From Spirochaetaceae bacterium (lineage in GTDB: Bacteria; Spirochaetota; Spirochaetia; Treponematales; Breznakiellaceae), in contig JAIRZA010000212.1 in NCBI GenBank assembly GCA_031267475.1, positions 1 to 14,063 of the forward strand: a stretch of 14,063 bases of DNA, written 5' to 3'. Below are positions 1 through 6,711 of the stretch, piece by piece. Within the stretch, counting starts at the first letter, position 1. Each line of letters starts with the position of its first letter. A model generated the notes under the pieces. It was not told the DNA's origin and ran no database searches. It saw nothing but the letters and a program-made list of their open reading frames with translations. Both the position numbers and the translations under genes were made by a program.

Positions 1-7
1 GATTTTA

Positions 8-697
8 ATGACAAACCGGAAAAAAATTTTAATAGCCGATCATGATGTTTTGAACCTTGATTTTTTTGACCTTATGTTATCTAAATTAGGCTTTGATGTC
101 GAAAAGGCGGAGGACGGCCGGCTTGTATTGGACAAGATAAGCGGCGCGGAAGCCCCGGATATGCTCATCCTTGATGTCGTGCTGCCCAAAGTAAGCGGCT
201 GGGAAATCCTCAAAGTGGTAAAGGCCGACCCAAAAACAACGGATATACCCGTCCTTTTGTTGTCTGAAATTAACGACGTAAAAGAAATAGTCGAAGCATT
301 CGAACTTGGGGCTGATGATTATATCATCAAACCATTCAATTTTTTAGTTGTACTTTCACGAATACGCGCCGCTTTGCGGAATAAGGTGCTGATTTCACAG
401 CTTGGAGCGCGTGAAAAGCGCCTCATGCTCGCGGAGCGCTTAAACGCCAGCTTGAAAGACAGCATTGTAAGCCTTCAAAGTGAAATCGAAGGTCTTATTA
501 CAGAAGCGGAAAATAAATTTGACATCCCCCCCGCCTCTTATCCGGCGAATTTCAAAAAAAGAGCCCTTGTGGTAAAAGAACTGTTTTCCACCATAAAAAA
601 AGATATTGGACAGACCGAGACAGAGTGGAGAACCTTGAAAGCAAAAGAAATCGATATGCCTATTTTGGAAAAACCCATCGAGACGGTAAAATTATAG
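8..697 (+). CDS. Response regulator receiver protein with an unassigned C-terminal extension
   Basis: The first ~125 residues are a CheY-like receiver domain. The acidic pocket is D11/D13, the predicted phosphoacceptor is D56 (in ILDVVLP), the switch residue is S86 and the conserved lysine is K108 (in IIKPF). Residues ~126-229 match no DNA-binding or enzymatic output domain that I recognise. They are charged and mostly helical, with heptad-like stretches, so the protein may act through protein contacts. The ATG at 8 fits the usual distance to the first beta strand, but the frame stays open to the window edge, so a start further upstream cannot be excluded. The stop lies 1 nt before the bactofilin start, implying co-transcription. 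No histidine kinase is visible. The family call is firm; the output and partner are unknown. Confidence 0.9.
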   Translation: MTNRKKILIADHDVLNLDFFDLMLSKLGFDVEKAEDGRLVLDKISGAEAPDMLILDVVLPKVSGWEILKVVKADPKTTDIPVLLLSEINDVKEIVEAFELGADDYIIKPFNFLVVLSRIRAALRNKVLISQLGAREKRLMLAERLNASLKDSIVSLQSEIEGLITEAENKFDIPPASYPANFKKRALVVKELFSTIKKDIGQTETEWRTLKAKEIDMPILEKPIETVKL

Positions 698-698
698 T

Positions 699-1217
699 AT
701 GGCTTCATTTTTGTATAATAATCAAAAAGAAATTGTTCCAGCGGCCACCCTGTCAAAAACAACATCTTTTAGCGGCGTACTGCATTTTGACGGAGTTATA
801 TGTATAATGGGAAAGTTCAACGGCACCATAGAAGCGAAAGGCGATCTTATCGTTGGCAAAGGCGCTCTAGTTGATTGCGATCATATCCACGTACATTCGA
901 TAACAGTGCATGGAGCGGTAACAGCGGATATAATAGCCGAAGATAAAGTCGATCTAAACACAGGCAGCGAAGTTCACGGCGATATACGCGCCGGACGTTT
1001 GCGCATAGCCGACGGTGTTTTATTTGAGGGATGTTGCAGCATGATAGACAATGTTTGCGGTGTCGAGCTGTTTTCGTTATCCACCCCTGAAATAAAAGCC
1101 GTTTTGCGCCCGGATGTCCGCGATACACCGGACGGCGCTGAGACAGGCGCAACGTCTGCCGGTGTGTTAGCCACAGTGCAGGCAGATTCGTCAATTGACA
1201 GCGCGGCGGATGAATAA
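699..1217 (+). CDS. Bactofilin (polymer-forming cytoskeletal protein)
   Basis: Residues ~25-115 carry the bactofilin (DUF583/CcmA-like) right-handed beta-helix pattern: short strands separated by glycines, as in GKFNGTIEAKGDLIVGKGALV and EVHGDIRAGRLRIADGVLFEG. Bactofilins polymerise without nucleotide and scaffold cell-shape, envelope or motility functions in many bacteria, including spirochaetes. The length of 172 aa is typical, with a short N-terminal tail and a low-complexity acidic C-terminal tail (~125-172). A later in-frame ATG near 811 would delete the first beta-helix rungs, so 699 is preferred although no strong ribosome binding site precedes it; translational coupling to the upstream gene is likely. 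The TAA overlaps the argH ATG by one base. The family is clear; the cellular role here is inferred. Confidence 0.88.
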   Translation: MASFLYNNQKEIVPAATLSKTTSFSGVLHFDGVICIMGKFNGTIEAKGDLIVGKGALVDCDHIHVHSITVHGAVTADIIAEDKVDLNTGSEVHGDIRAGRLRIADGVLFEGCCSMIDNVCGVELFSLSTPEIKAVLRPDVRDTPDGAETGATSAGVLATVQADSSIDSAADE

Positions 1218-2602
1218 TGAGCCATACTAAACCCCCGGTGCTTTGGGCGGGGCGGCTTGCCGGTAGGCCGGACGCGGAAGCCTTCGCGTTTCAAGCGTCA
1301 ATAAATGTTGATAAACAGCTTGTTTTTGACGACATAGAAGGCAGCCGCGCTCATGCGGCCATGCTGGGAAAACAAGGCGTTCTTGACGCGGAGACGGCTG
1401 ACGCGCTGAACGCGGAGCTTTTGAATATCGCGGCGGAAATCAAGTCGGGCAAACTTGTTATAGACGAAGCGGCGGAGGACATTCACTCATTTATCGAGGG
1501 GATTTTGACGGCGCGGCTGGGAGACGCGGGGCGCTCGGTTCACGCGGGCAGGAGCCGGAATGATCAGGTGGCGCTCGACATAAGACTGTACCTTAAGCGC
1601 CGTATTCCTAAGATAAATGACGGCATTAATACCGTTGCGAACACACTGCTTGATATTGCTGAACAGCACACGGAAAGCATCATGCCGGGATATACTCATC
1701 TTCAACGGGCGCAGTGCGTAACGCTGGGGTTCCACCTTTGCGCGTGGGTGTGCGCCCTCCGCCGCGACCAACAGCGTTTTACGGACGCGCTCGCGCGCTT
1801 TGATGAATGTCCGCTTGGAGCGGGCGCGTTGGCTGGTTCGAGTCTGCCGCTTGACCGCGAGGCGACATCCGCCGCGCTTGGCTTTTCGAGGCCGACGCTA
1901 AACGCGATGGACAGCATTGCCGACAGAGACTTTGCGTTGGAGCTTGCATCAGACTGCGCTATTGTTCAGACACATCTTTCCCGCTTCTGCGAAGATATAG
2001 CGCTTTGGTCGAGCGAAGAATTCAAATTCATCGATTTAGCGGAGGCGTGGAGCACCGGTTCGTCGATAATGCCGCAAAAGAAAAACCCCGATTTTGCGGA
2101 ATTGATACGCGGAAAATCAGGACGCGCAACCGGAAACATGGTAACGCTTTTTACAATACTTAAAGGACTGCCTTATGCGTATAATAAAGATTTGCAGGAA
2201 GACAAGGAGGCGCTTTTTGACAGCCTTGATACCGTTGAAATGTGCCTGCGTATGTTTCGCGGGATGATGGCGAGCGCGCGTTTCAACACAGAACGCATGG
2301 CGGCGGCGACAGCCGGAGGTTTCCTCGAAGCTACTGACGCGGCTGAATACCTTGTTCGCAAAGGAGTCCCTTTTAGAAAGGCTCACGAAGCCGCCGCTCT
2401 TCTTGTCCGCGACTGCGTTGAGGCAGGGCAGAACAGCATCCCGCGCCGCAGTCTAGCCGAACTTAAAAAACGCTCCCCCTTGTTTGAGGAGGATGTATAC
2501 GCGGTTTTAAGCCCGTCCGCCGGCGCGTCCGCCCGCCGGCTTTTAGGCGGCACGGCTCCCGAAGAAGTCCGCCGGCAAATAGAGCGCCTGCGAAAGAGTT
2601 AA
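1217..2602 (+). CDS. argH: Argininosuccinate lyase
   Basis: Cleaves argininosuccinate to arginine and fumarate in the cytoplasm, the last step of arginine synthesis. It is a full-length member (461 aa) of the fumarase/aspartase superfamily. The superfamily signature GSSIMPQKKNP sits at residues 281-291, with the flexible-loop catalytic serine at 282/283. The substrate-binding HAGRSRND stretch is at 109-116 and the catalytic histidine is H161 in GYTHLQRAQ. The start overlaps the bactofilin stop (TAATG), so translation is probably coupled. No other arginine gene is nearby, so linkage to a cytoskeletal and a signalling gene gives no pathway context. A strong hairpin follows the stop. The assignment is secure. 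Confidence 0.97.
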   Translation: MSHTKPPVLWAGRLAGRPDAEAFAFQASINVDKQLVFDDIEGSRAHAAMLGKQGVLDAETADALNAELLNIAAEIKSGKLVIDEAAEDIHSFIEGILTARLGDAGRSVHAGRSRNDQVALDIRLYLKRRIPKINDGINTVANTLLDIAEQHTESIMPGYTHLQRAQCVTLGFHLCAWVCALRRDQQRFTDALARFDECPLGAGALAGSSLPLDREATSAALGFSRPTLNAMDSIADRDFALELASDCAIVQTHLSRFCEDIALWSSEEFKFIDLAEAWSTGSSIMPQKKNPDFAELIRGKSGRATGNMVTLFTILKGLPYAYNKDLQEDKEALFDSLDTVEMCLRMFRGMMASARFNTERMAAATAGGFLEATDAAEYLVRKGVPFRKAHEAAALLVRDCVEAGQNSIPRRSLAELKKRSPLFEEDVYAVLSPSAGASARRLLGGTAPEEVRRQIERLRKS

Positions 2603-2616
2603 TTCCCAGCCTTCCG

Positions 2617-2658
2617 CGCGATGTGGTATGTCGCGCCGCGGCGCGATACCACATCGCG
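2617..2658. terminator. Long hairpin between convergent argH and rsmE
   Basis: A perfect 13-bp inverted repeat (arms 2617-2629 and 2646-2658, CGCGATGTGGTAT and its complement) encloses a second perfect palindrome, CGCGCCGCGGCGCG (2632-2645), leaving only a 2-nt GT bulge. It lies 15 bp after the argH stop and 12 bp after the rsmE stop. Position suggests a bidirectional terminator. Neither side has a clean U-tract: the argH side continues with TTATATATAAAATC. It could instead be a dispersed extragenic palindrome. Confidence 0.6.
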
Positions 2659-2670
2659 TTATATATAAAA

Positions 2671-3390
2671 TCATAAAAAAACTCCCAGCGAGGCAACGGC
2701 GGCGATGCAAGCCGTTTCTGTGCGCAGCGCCCGGCGGCCAAGCGACAGGCGCTTAAAACCGGCGCTCTTGAACTGCGTCCGCTCCACGCTGGACCAGCCG
2801 CGTTCAGGCCCTATAACAATTGCGGCGGGCTGTCCGCTATACTCCGCGCCGAAACATCCCTCCGGCTCCACATTGTCGCAGGCTATACGGTTTACATCGT
2901 AACGCGCTTTAACACCGCCGCTCTCCAGCCAGTCCTTTAGCGAGGGAAACACAGCAAGTTGAGGCAGCACGGTGTCGCGTGATTGAACCGCGCCCTCAAT
3001 CATGGCGCTACGCGCCCCGCCGTCCGTCAACAATGTCGTTTTAAGATAATTCCTGTCGCTTAATTCGCAGCAAACAAGGTGAATATCGCTTACACCCATG
3101 CTTGAAAGATCGCGGAGTAAGCGGCGTAGCTGTATTGGGCGGGGAAAACCTACAGCCACAGTTACCGGCAGACGGGGCGGCGGAATTTCTGTTAAATTGA
3201 GCGAGAAAAGCAAGCCGTCATCGCCAAGAATTTGCGTTATGCGTCCGTTTCCACGTTTCCCGCCAAGAACGCCGGCCTCAAATTCATCTCCGGTATTCTT
3301 ATGCAAAGTTTTTACCAGATGCTTATAGCGCGGATCTTGTTTTCTCAGCGGCAAATCGCGCTCGTATTCTTCAAAGAGAATTAGATTCAC
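2671..3390 (-). CDS. rsmE: 16S rRNA (uracil-1498-N3)-methyltransferase RsmE
   Basis: SPOUT-family methyltransferase that methylates U1498 of 16S rRNA using S-adenosylmethionine. The C-terminal trefoil-knot signature is complete: IGPERGW at 193-199 and LGRRALRTETA at 217-227. The N-terminal PUA-like segment covers roughly residues 1-70, and 239 aa is the normal family length. The start is GTG, and the first 20 bp overlap the 3' end of mobA, so translation is probably coupled. It appears to be the last gene of the minus-strand operon starting at 6293. That link is positional, with no obvious functional tie to hydrogen metabolism. Confidence 0.95.
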   Translation of the reverse strand: MNLILFEEYERDLPLRKQDPRYKHLVKTLHKNTGDEFEAGVLGGKRGNGRITQILGDDGLLFSLNLTEIPPPRLPVTVAVGFPRPIQLRRLLRDLSSMGVSDIHLVCCELSDRNYLKTTLLTDGGARSAMIEGAVQSRDTVLPQLAVFPSLKDWLESGGVKARYDVNRIACDNVEPEGCFGAEYSGQPAAIVIGPERGWSSVERTQFKSAGFKRLSLGRRALRTETACIAAVASLGVFL

Positions 3391-4003
3391 GCTTAATCAT
3401 TGATGAAATGCCGGGGTTTCGCAATAGCTCCTCCGCCTCTTGTAAATCGGTTTTATAATTGATGTTAAAGAACAAGCTGTTACGCGACTCCGCGCAAAAT
3501 CTATTTACATCGATATTTTGCACAAGGCAAAGACGCAATTTTTTAAGCACGGGCAGAATTCTATATTCGCCGCTTTCAAGCGCCGCGCGGACAGACTCTA
3601 TGCACGTTTTCCCATACAGCGCGTTGAACGGTTCAAGAAAGCCGTCGTCTGTTTGCGCAACGCAAGCGTCGTATTTTAACGCGCCGCCCCCGCGTCCGAC
3701 TTTATCTTTAATAAAATTGATGTAAGCGTCTGAAACGAAGGGCATATCACAGGCTATGACGTATAAAAATTCGCTTTTGCAGTACCTTAACCCCTGATAA
3801 ATGCCGGCAAGCGGTCCGGCGCCTATATCATCTGGCAGAATGATCGTGTTTTCGTGTTCAAAATTATTGTTGGATGAAATAATAATTTCGTTAAACACAT
3901 CTTTCAACCGCGTTATAAGGTTTGTCATCACGCTTGCGCCGTTCAGCGATAATGTTTTTTTGTCGCGCCCTATCCGCGAGCCTTTTCCTCCGGCAAGTAT
4001 CAA
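3371..4003 (-). CDS. mobA: Molybdenum cofactor guanylyltransferase MobA
   Basis: Transfers GMP from GTP to molybdopterin, making the guanine-dinucleotide cofactor used by DMSO-reductase-family enzymes such as molybdenum or tungsten formate dehydrogenases. The nucleotide-binding signature LAGGKGSRIGRDK is at residues 3-15, DDIGAGPLAGIYQGL near 58-72, and the metal-site segment ACDMPF follows. The start is uncertain. TTG at 4003 gives M-I-L-A-G-G directly and leaves the first beta strand one or two residues short. Upstream the same frame reads ...AFSFGSAL and runs into the end of hydA without an ATG or GTG, so a rare start (for example ATT at 4036) is possible. It follows hydA by 28 bp and overlaps rsmE by 20 bp. 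Its presence behind a hydrogenase/HycB pair suggests supply of cofactor to a formate dehydrogenase encoded elsewhere. Confidence 0.9.
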   Translation of the reverse strand: MILAGGKGSRIGRDKKTLSLNGASVMTNLITRLKDVFNEIIISSNNNFEHENTIILPDDIGAGPLAGIYQGLRYCKSEFLYVIACDMPFVSDAYINFIKDKVGRGGGALKYDACVAQTDDGFLEPFNALYGKTCIESVRAALESGEYRILPVLKKLRLCLVQNIDVNRFCAESRNSLFFNINYKTDLQEAEELLRNPGISSMIKRESNSL

Positions 4004-4031
4004 AGCGCTGCCGAAGGAAAAGGCTGTTTTT

Positions 4032-5411
4032 TTAATGATGACCGCCTGAGCCCCTGTAAGTAGTATGCAGCAAGTGGTGCGATTTCTCTCCGCAAGGCTC
4101 CTTTAAGAATTCGTCGTAAACCTTTTTTATTGCGGGATTTTCGTGACTCTTGCGCTTTGGCAAATTCTTGTCGTGCGCAAAAGTAGACTCGCGCCGGCTC
4201 TTGTACGCTTCAGGAACGTCTGCGTCCAGCACAAGTTTTGGCTGCCCTCCGCCGGAGACGCAGCCCTCAGGACAGGACATCACCTCGATAAAGTGTAAAT
4301 CCAGCGTACCCGCCTTAAGTTTTTCGATTATGGGGTCTATGTTTTTTAGGTAAGTAAGCACACCTACTTTGAGTGTAAGATCGCCCACCTTTATCTCCGC
4401 CGTGCGGAAACCCTCCGTGCTGCGGACAGTTTTAATGTCAATATCTTTGCCGTTCAATTCTTTGCCCGTTATCAAGGTGTAGCCTGTGCGGATTGCGGCC
4501 TCCATAACACCGCCCGTAACTCCGAAAATCGTCCCCGCGCCGGTATAATCGCCAAGCGGCATATCGAATTCTTCGTCTGGCAACGAGTTAAAATCTATAC
4601 CGTAATATTTGATCAAATAGGCAAGCTCGCGTGTTGTTATCGCAACATCAACATCACGCTGCCCGGAGGCGTTCATTTCCGGACGGGAACATTCAAACTG
4701 CTTTGCGGTGCACGGCATCACGGAAACAAGAAAAATATCTTTTGGATCAACCTTGTTGAGCTTTGCGCCGTAAGTCTTGAACATAGGCCCCGACATCTGC
4801 TGCGGACTGCGGCAACTGGAAAGATGCTTGGTTAGCTCCGGGTGCTGGTCTTCCATGTATTTTACCCACGCCGGACAACAGGACGTGAACATCGGGAGCG
4901 TACCGCCGCTGGTAACACGCTTAACAAGCTCTGTGCCTTCTTCCATGATTGTAAGATCGGCGCTCCAGTTGGTGTCGTATACCCGCTTAAAACCAATTTT
5001 GCGCATCGCGGCGGCCATCTTGCCCGGAGTGAGCGAGCCGAGCGGCATACCGAAATCTTCGGCAAGCGCCACACGAACAGCGGGCGCGGCCATTACCATC
5101 GTGAATTTAGGACTATTCAAGGCGGTAATAACCTCGTCAAGGTGGCAAACGTTATAGGCGGCGAACAGCGGTTCGGCAACGGTTTCCGGCAGATGACGTT
5201 CCGCGCGCTTTTGGGCGTAAAGTTCGGCTCCGTGGTCAACCAGCGAAACGTAAGACTTGCATTTCTGAACACATTGACCGCAGTTTACACAGCGTTCCTC
5301 GACAATTTTTTGCGGTTCGCGCGGATTTCCTTCAATCGCGTAAACCGGACAAACTTTTGTACATTCCTGACATCCGGTGCAAATATCTTTATCTATCGTA
5401 ACTACGGTCAT
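4032..5411 (-). CDS. hydA: [FeFe] hydrogenase catalytic subunit (HydA, probably HDCR-type HydA2)
   Basis: Catalyses reversible H2 oxidation/proton reduction. The N-terminus is a two-cluster ferredoxin domain: C11/C14/C17/C21 and C41/C44/C47/C51. The H-cluster domain is complete. L1 is TSCCPAW (176-182), with C178 the expected proton-relay cysteine and C179 a ligand. L2 is MPCTAK (232-237). L3 is EVMSCPEGC with C380 and C384, followed by SGGGQP. The C-terminal HHLLHTTY is typical of the family. At 459 aa with two accessory clusters and no quinone- or flavin-type fusion, it matches the size and layout of HydA2, the hydrogenase of hydrogen-dependent CO2 reductase. It is preceded by AAGGAGG and overlaps the hycB stop by one base. 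HDCR assignment is inference from hycB and mobA linkage; a soluble ferredoxin-linked hydrogenase is the alternative. HydEFG maturases are not in the window. Confidence 0.95.
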   Translation of the reverse strand: MTVVTIDKDICTGCQECTKVCPVYAIEGNPREPQKIVEERCVNCGQCVQKCKSYVSLVDHGAELYAQKRAERHLPETVAEPLFAAYNVCHLDEVITALNSPKFTMVMAAPAVRVALAEDFGMPLGSLTPGKMAAAMRKIGFKRVYDTNWSADLTIMEEGTELVKRVTSGGTLPMFTSCCPAWVKYMEDQHPELTKHLSSCRSPQQMSGPMFKTYGAKLNKVDPKDIFLVSVMPCTAKQFECSRPEMNASGQRDVDVAITTRELAYLIKYYGIDFNSLPDEEFDMPLGDYTGAGTIFGVTGGVMEAAIRTGYTLITGKELNGKDIDIKTVRSTEGFRTAEIKVGDLTLKVGVLTYLKNIDPIIEKLKAGTLDLHFIEVMSCPEGCVSGGGQPKLVLDADVPEAYKSRRESTFAHDKNLPKRKSHENPAIKKVYDEFLKEPCGEKSHHLLHTTYRGSGGHH

Positions 5412-5986
5412 TATGCGCCTCCTTCGTTATTGCAAGACAGGGGCGGCGCTTCAGAGGCTATAGCGCCCATAGCGTTCACCGCGCTGATTCGCTTTTTTTC
5501 GATTTCAGAGGCGGGATCGACCAGACGCAGCGCCTTGTTTGGGCAGTTTGCCGCGCACGCCGGTTCGCCTGTGTCAATGCAAAGGTCGCACTTATAGACC
5601 AGCTTTTTTGTGCAGCAGTTTTCAGTATTTTCCGTTACCTCTTCGTTAGAGAAAACCTGAACAGCGCCAAACGGACAAGCTATGGCGCAATTACGGCATC
5701 CTATGCAGCGATGCGCGTCAAGGAAGACGACGCCGTTCTTCCGTGTAATAGCGCCCGTTAGACAGGAGCGCAGACACGGCGCGTCCTCGCAATGATGACA
5801 CTGAACCGGCATACAGACGTTCCCTTCCCGTGTAAGGTAGAGGCGCGGTATTACCGGCGACGTAATGTTGCCGGCGGTCAGCGGCTTTTTCTTTTGATGC
5901 CCGGCGAAGCAGGCAAGCTCGCAGGCACGGCAGCCGGTGCATTTTTCAGTATCGGCCAGCACAAAAAACGATTGTTGTACACTCAT
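5411..5986 (-). CDS. hycB: HycB/HycB3-like electron-transfer protein with four [4Fe-4S] motifs
   Basis: Polyferredoxin of the HycB/DMSO-reductase iron-sulfur subunit type. Four cysteine motifs are visible: 16/19/22/26, 63/66/71/75, 94/97/100/104 and 133/136/144/148, enough for four [4Fe-4S] clusters. A further CC pair lies at 124-125. In HDCR and formate hydrogenlyase, proteins of this family wire the hydrogenase to formate dehydrogenase. There is no signal peptide, so it is cytoplasmic. The C-terminal segment KRISAVNAM (165-173) is nearly repeated at the end of the small ferredoxin encoded just upstream. The ATG has a strong site (AGAGGAG), and its TAA overlaps the hydA ATG, implying stoichiometric co-synthesis. 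Family and cluster content are firm; the partner dehydrogenase is not visible. Confidence 0.92.
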   Translation of the reverse strand: MSVQQSFFVLADTEKCTGCRACELACFAGHQKKKPLTAGNITSPVIPRLYLTREGNVCMPVQCHHCEDAPCLRSCLTGAITRKNGVVFLDAHRCIGCRNCAIACPFGAVQVFSNEEVTENTENCCTKKLVYKCDLCIDTGEPACAANCPNKALRLVDPASEIEKKRISAVNAMGAIASEAPPLSCNNEGGA

Positions 5987-6017
5987 AAAACTCCTCTTTC
6001 GGATGGATTTTCCACCC

Positions 6018-6293
6018 TTATAAAATCAGGGACATCGCGTTTACCGCTTGCGTCCGTTTATCCTCAACGCTTGTTTCCGTTATTATGGCCTTTTGGCTGG
6101 CATAGGCGCAGTCCGCGATACACTCCGGCAAACCTTGCTTGAAACGAGAATCCTTACATCCCTTACATTTTTGCGTATCAATGAGTAGATCGCCGTGCAT
6201 AAAAGCTAAGGCGGCGTTTTTGCATATCACCGCGCATCCTTTTCGTGTACATTCTAGGCAGCGTACTATTAAAAAACAGCTTTCATTGTCCAT
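6018..6293 (-). CDS. Mini HycB-like ferredoxin, two [4Fe-4S] motifs
   Basis: A 91-aa cysteine-rich protein. C12/C15/C20/C24 (CxxCx4Cx3C) resembles the second HycB motif. C43/C46/C58/C62 (CxxCx11Cx3C) resembles the fourth, with a longer insert. An extra C6 is present. Motifs 1 and 3 of a normal HycB are absent, so it looks like a half-size relative predicted to hold two clusters. The C-terminus KRTQAVNAM matches KRISAVNAM of the downstream HycB. The ATG is preceded by AAAGAG at a usable distance. It is the first gene of the hydrogenase operon, 31 bp before hycB. It could be a short HycB4/HycB2-type subunit, an independent electron carrier, or a shrunken paralogue. Frame, start and codon use look intact, so I do not call it a pseudogene. 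Confidence 0.82.
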   Translation of the reverse strand: MDNESCFLIVRCLECTRKGCAVICKNAALAFMHGDLLIDTQKCKGCKDSRFKQGLPECIADCAYASQKAIITETSVEDKRTQAVNAMSLIL

Positions 6294-6309
6294 AAAATCT
6301 CTTTACATA

Positions 6310-6338
6310 ATTAAAACATAGTTTTTTTTGTAAGGCAA
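6310..6338 (-). promoter_or_regulatory. Candidate promoter of the hydrogenase operon, with overlapping inverted repeat
   Basis: On the minus strand, TTGCCT (complement of 6333-6338) is followed after 17 bp by TTTAAT (complement of 6310-6315), 16 bp before the ATG at 6293. The -35 box is one arm of the inverted repeat GGCAA/TTGCC (6334-6338 and 6346-6350), a possible operator. The box matches are only moderate. Confidence 0.4.
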
Positions 6339-6525
6339 GTTTTTTTTGCCAAAGTTTGATATTTTGTAACCGGCCTATTTATTATAATTATCCGTAAACA
6401 AGGAATTTCCGGGCGGTTTCCGGTAAAAATCGCGCCGGATTCATCGAATTCATCGAATATTTAAGGCAATGACCGCCGATTCGCCCGACTTAACTAAAAA
6501 CTGAAAAATTATTAGTATGACAGAT

Positions 6526-6675
6526 GAGCCTGTTCCAAAATCGGTTATTTTGCAACAGGCCCTTGCAGTTTTTCGCCCTACGGGCGCGTCATGATGACGA
6601 CAAAACTGTGGTTTTTATAGGTTGCTGGACAAGCTTTGCTTGTCTCCCCAAAAACTGAAGTTTTGGAACAGCCTC
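6526..6675. mobile_element. 150-bp MITE-like structured repeat element
   Basis: The ends are 15-bp terminal inverted repeats with one mismatch: GAGCCTGTTCCAAAA at 6526-6540, and GAGGCTGTTCCAAAA reading inward from 6675. Both are flanked by AGAT (6522-6525 and 6676-6679), a possible target duplication. Internally it is almost all hairpin: 6528-6541 with 6547-6560; a stem CAGTTTT/AAAACTG (6566-6572, 6602-6608) enclosing CGCCC/GGGCG (6574-6578, 6582-6586) and CGTCAT/ATGACG (6587-6592, 6594-6599); GACAAGC/GCTTGTC (6628-6634, 6638-6644); and a last hairpin 6649-6667. No coding capacity is seen. A 35-bp piece recurs at 12739-12773 with one mismatch, so it is a repeat family. A structured RNA or pyrB leader attenuator is the alternative reading. 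Confidence 0.6.
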
Positions 6676-6711
6676 AGATAGTAAAAATCTATATTCTGAC
6701 AAGGATACCGA

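Larger units (their letters stand above)
6294..6711. other. Gene-free divergent region between hydrogenase operon and pyrB
   Basis: I see no convincing gene in these 418 bp. Contents: a minus-strand promoter candidate (6310-6338); two T8 tracts (6322-6329, 6340-6347); a plus-strand TATAAT at 6383-6388 without a good -35, which is the only candidate for pyrB and would give a leader of about 300 nt; a 9-bp tandem repeat ATTCATCGA twice at 6439-6456; and the 150-bp structured element 6526-6675, which ends 36 bp before pyrB. Confidence 0.6.

Noticed and set aside
847..1294. Minus-strand frames opposite bactofilin and the argH start
   Set aside because: Antisense shadows with Arg/Leu-rich composition and no family resemblance.
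4842..5597. 251-aa plus-strand open frame opposite hydA and hycB
   Set aside because: It is antisense to genes with complete, family-specific motifs and reads as low-complexity Arg/His/Gly text; an overlap shadow of GC-biased codon use.
6018..6293. Pseudogene of hycB
   Set aside because: Considered because it is half the usual size, but both cysteine motifs, the C-terminal segment, the ribosome site and the frame are intact.
6526..6675. tRNA, tmRNA or T-box leader
   Set aside because: The multi-stem fold looks tRNA-like at first, but there is no T-loop TTCRA motif, no anticodon stem-loop of correct size, and no T-box sequence. Terminal inverted repeats and a second partial copy favour a repeat element.
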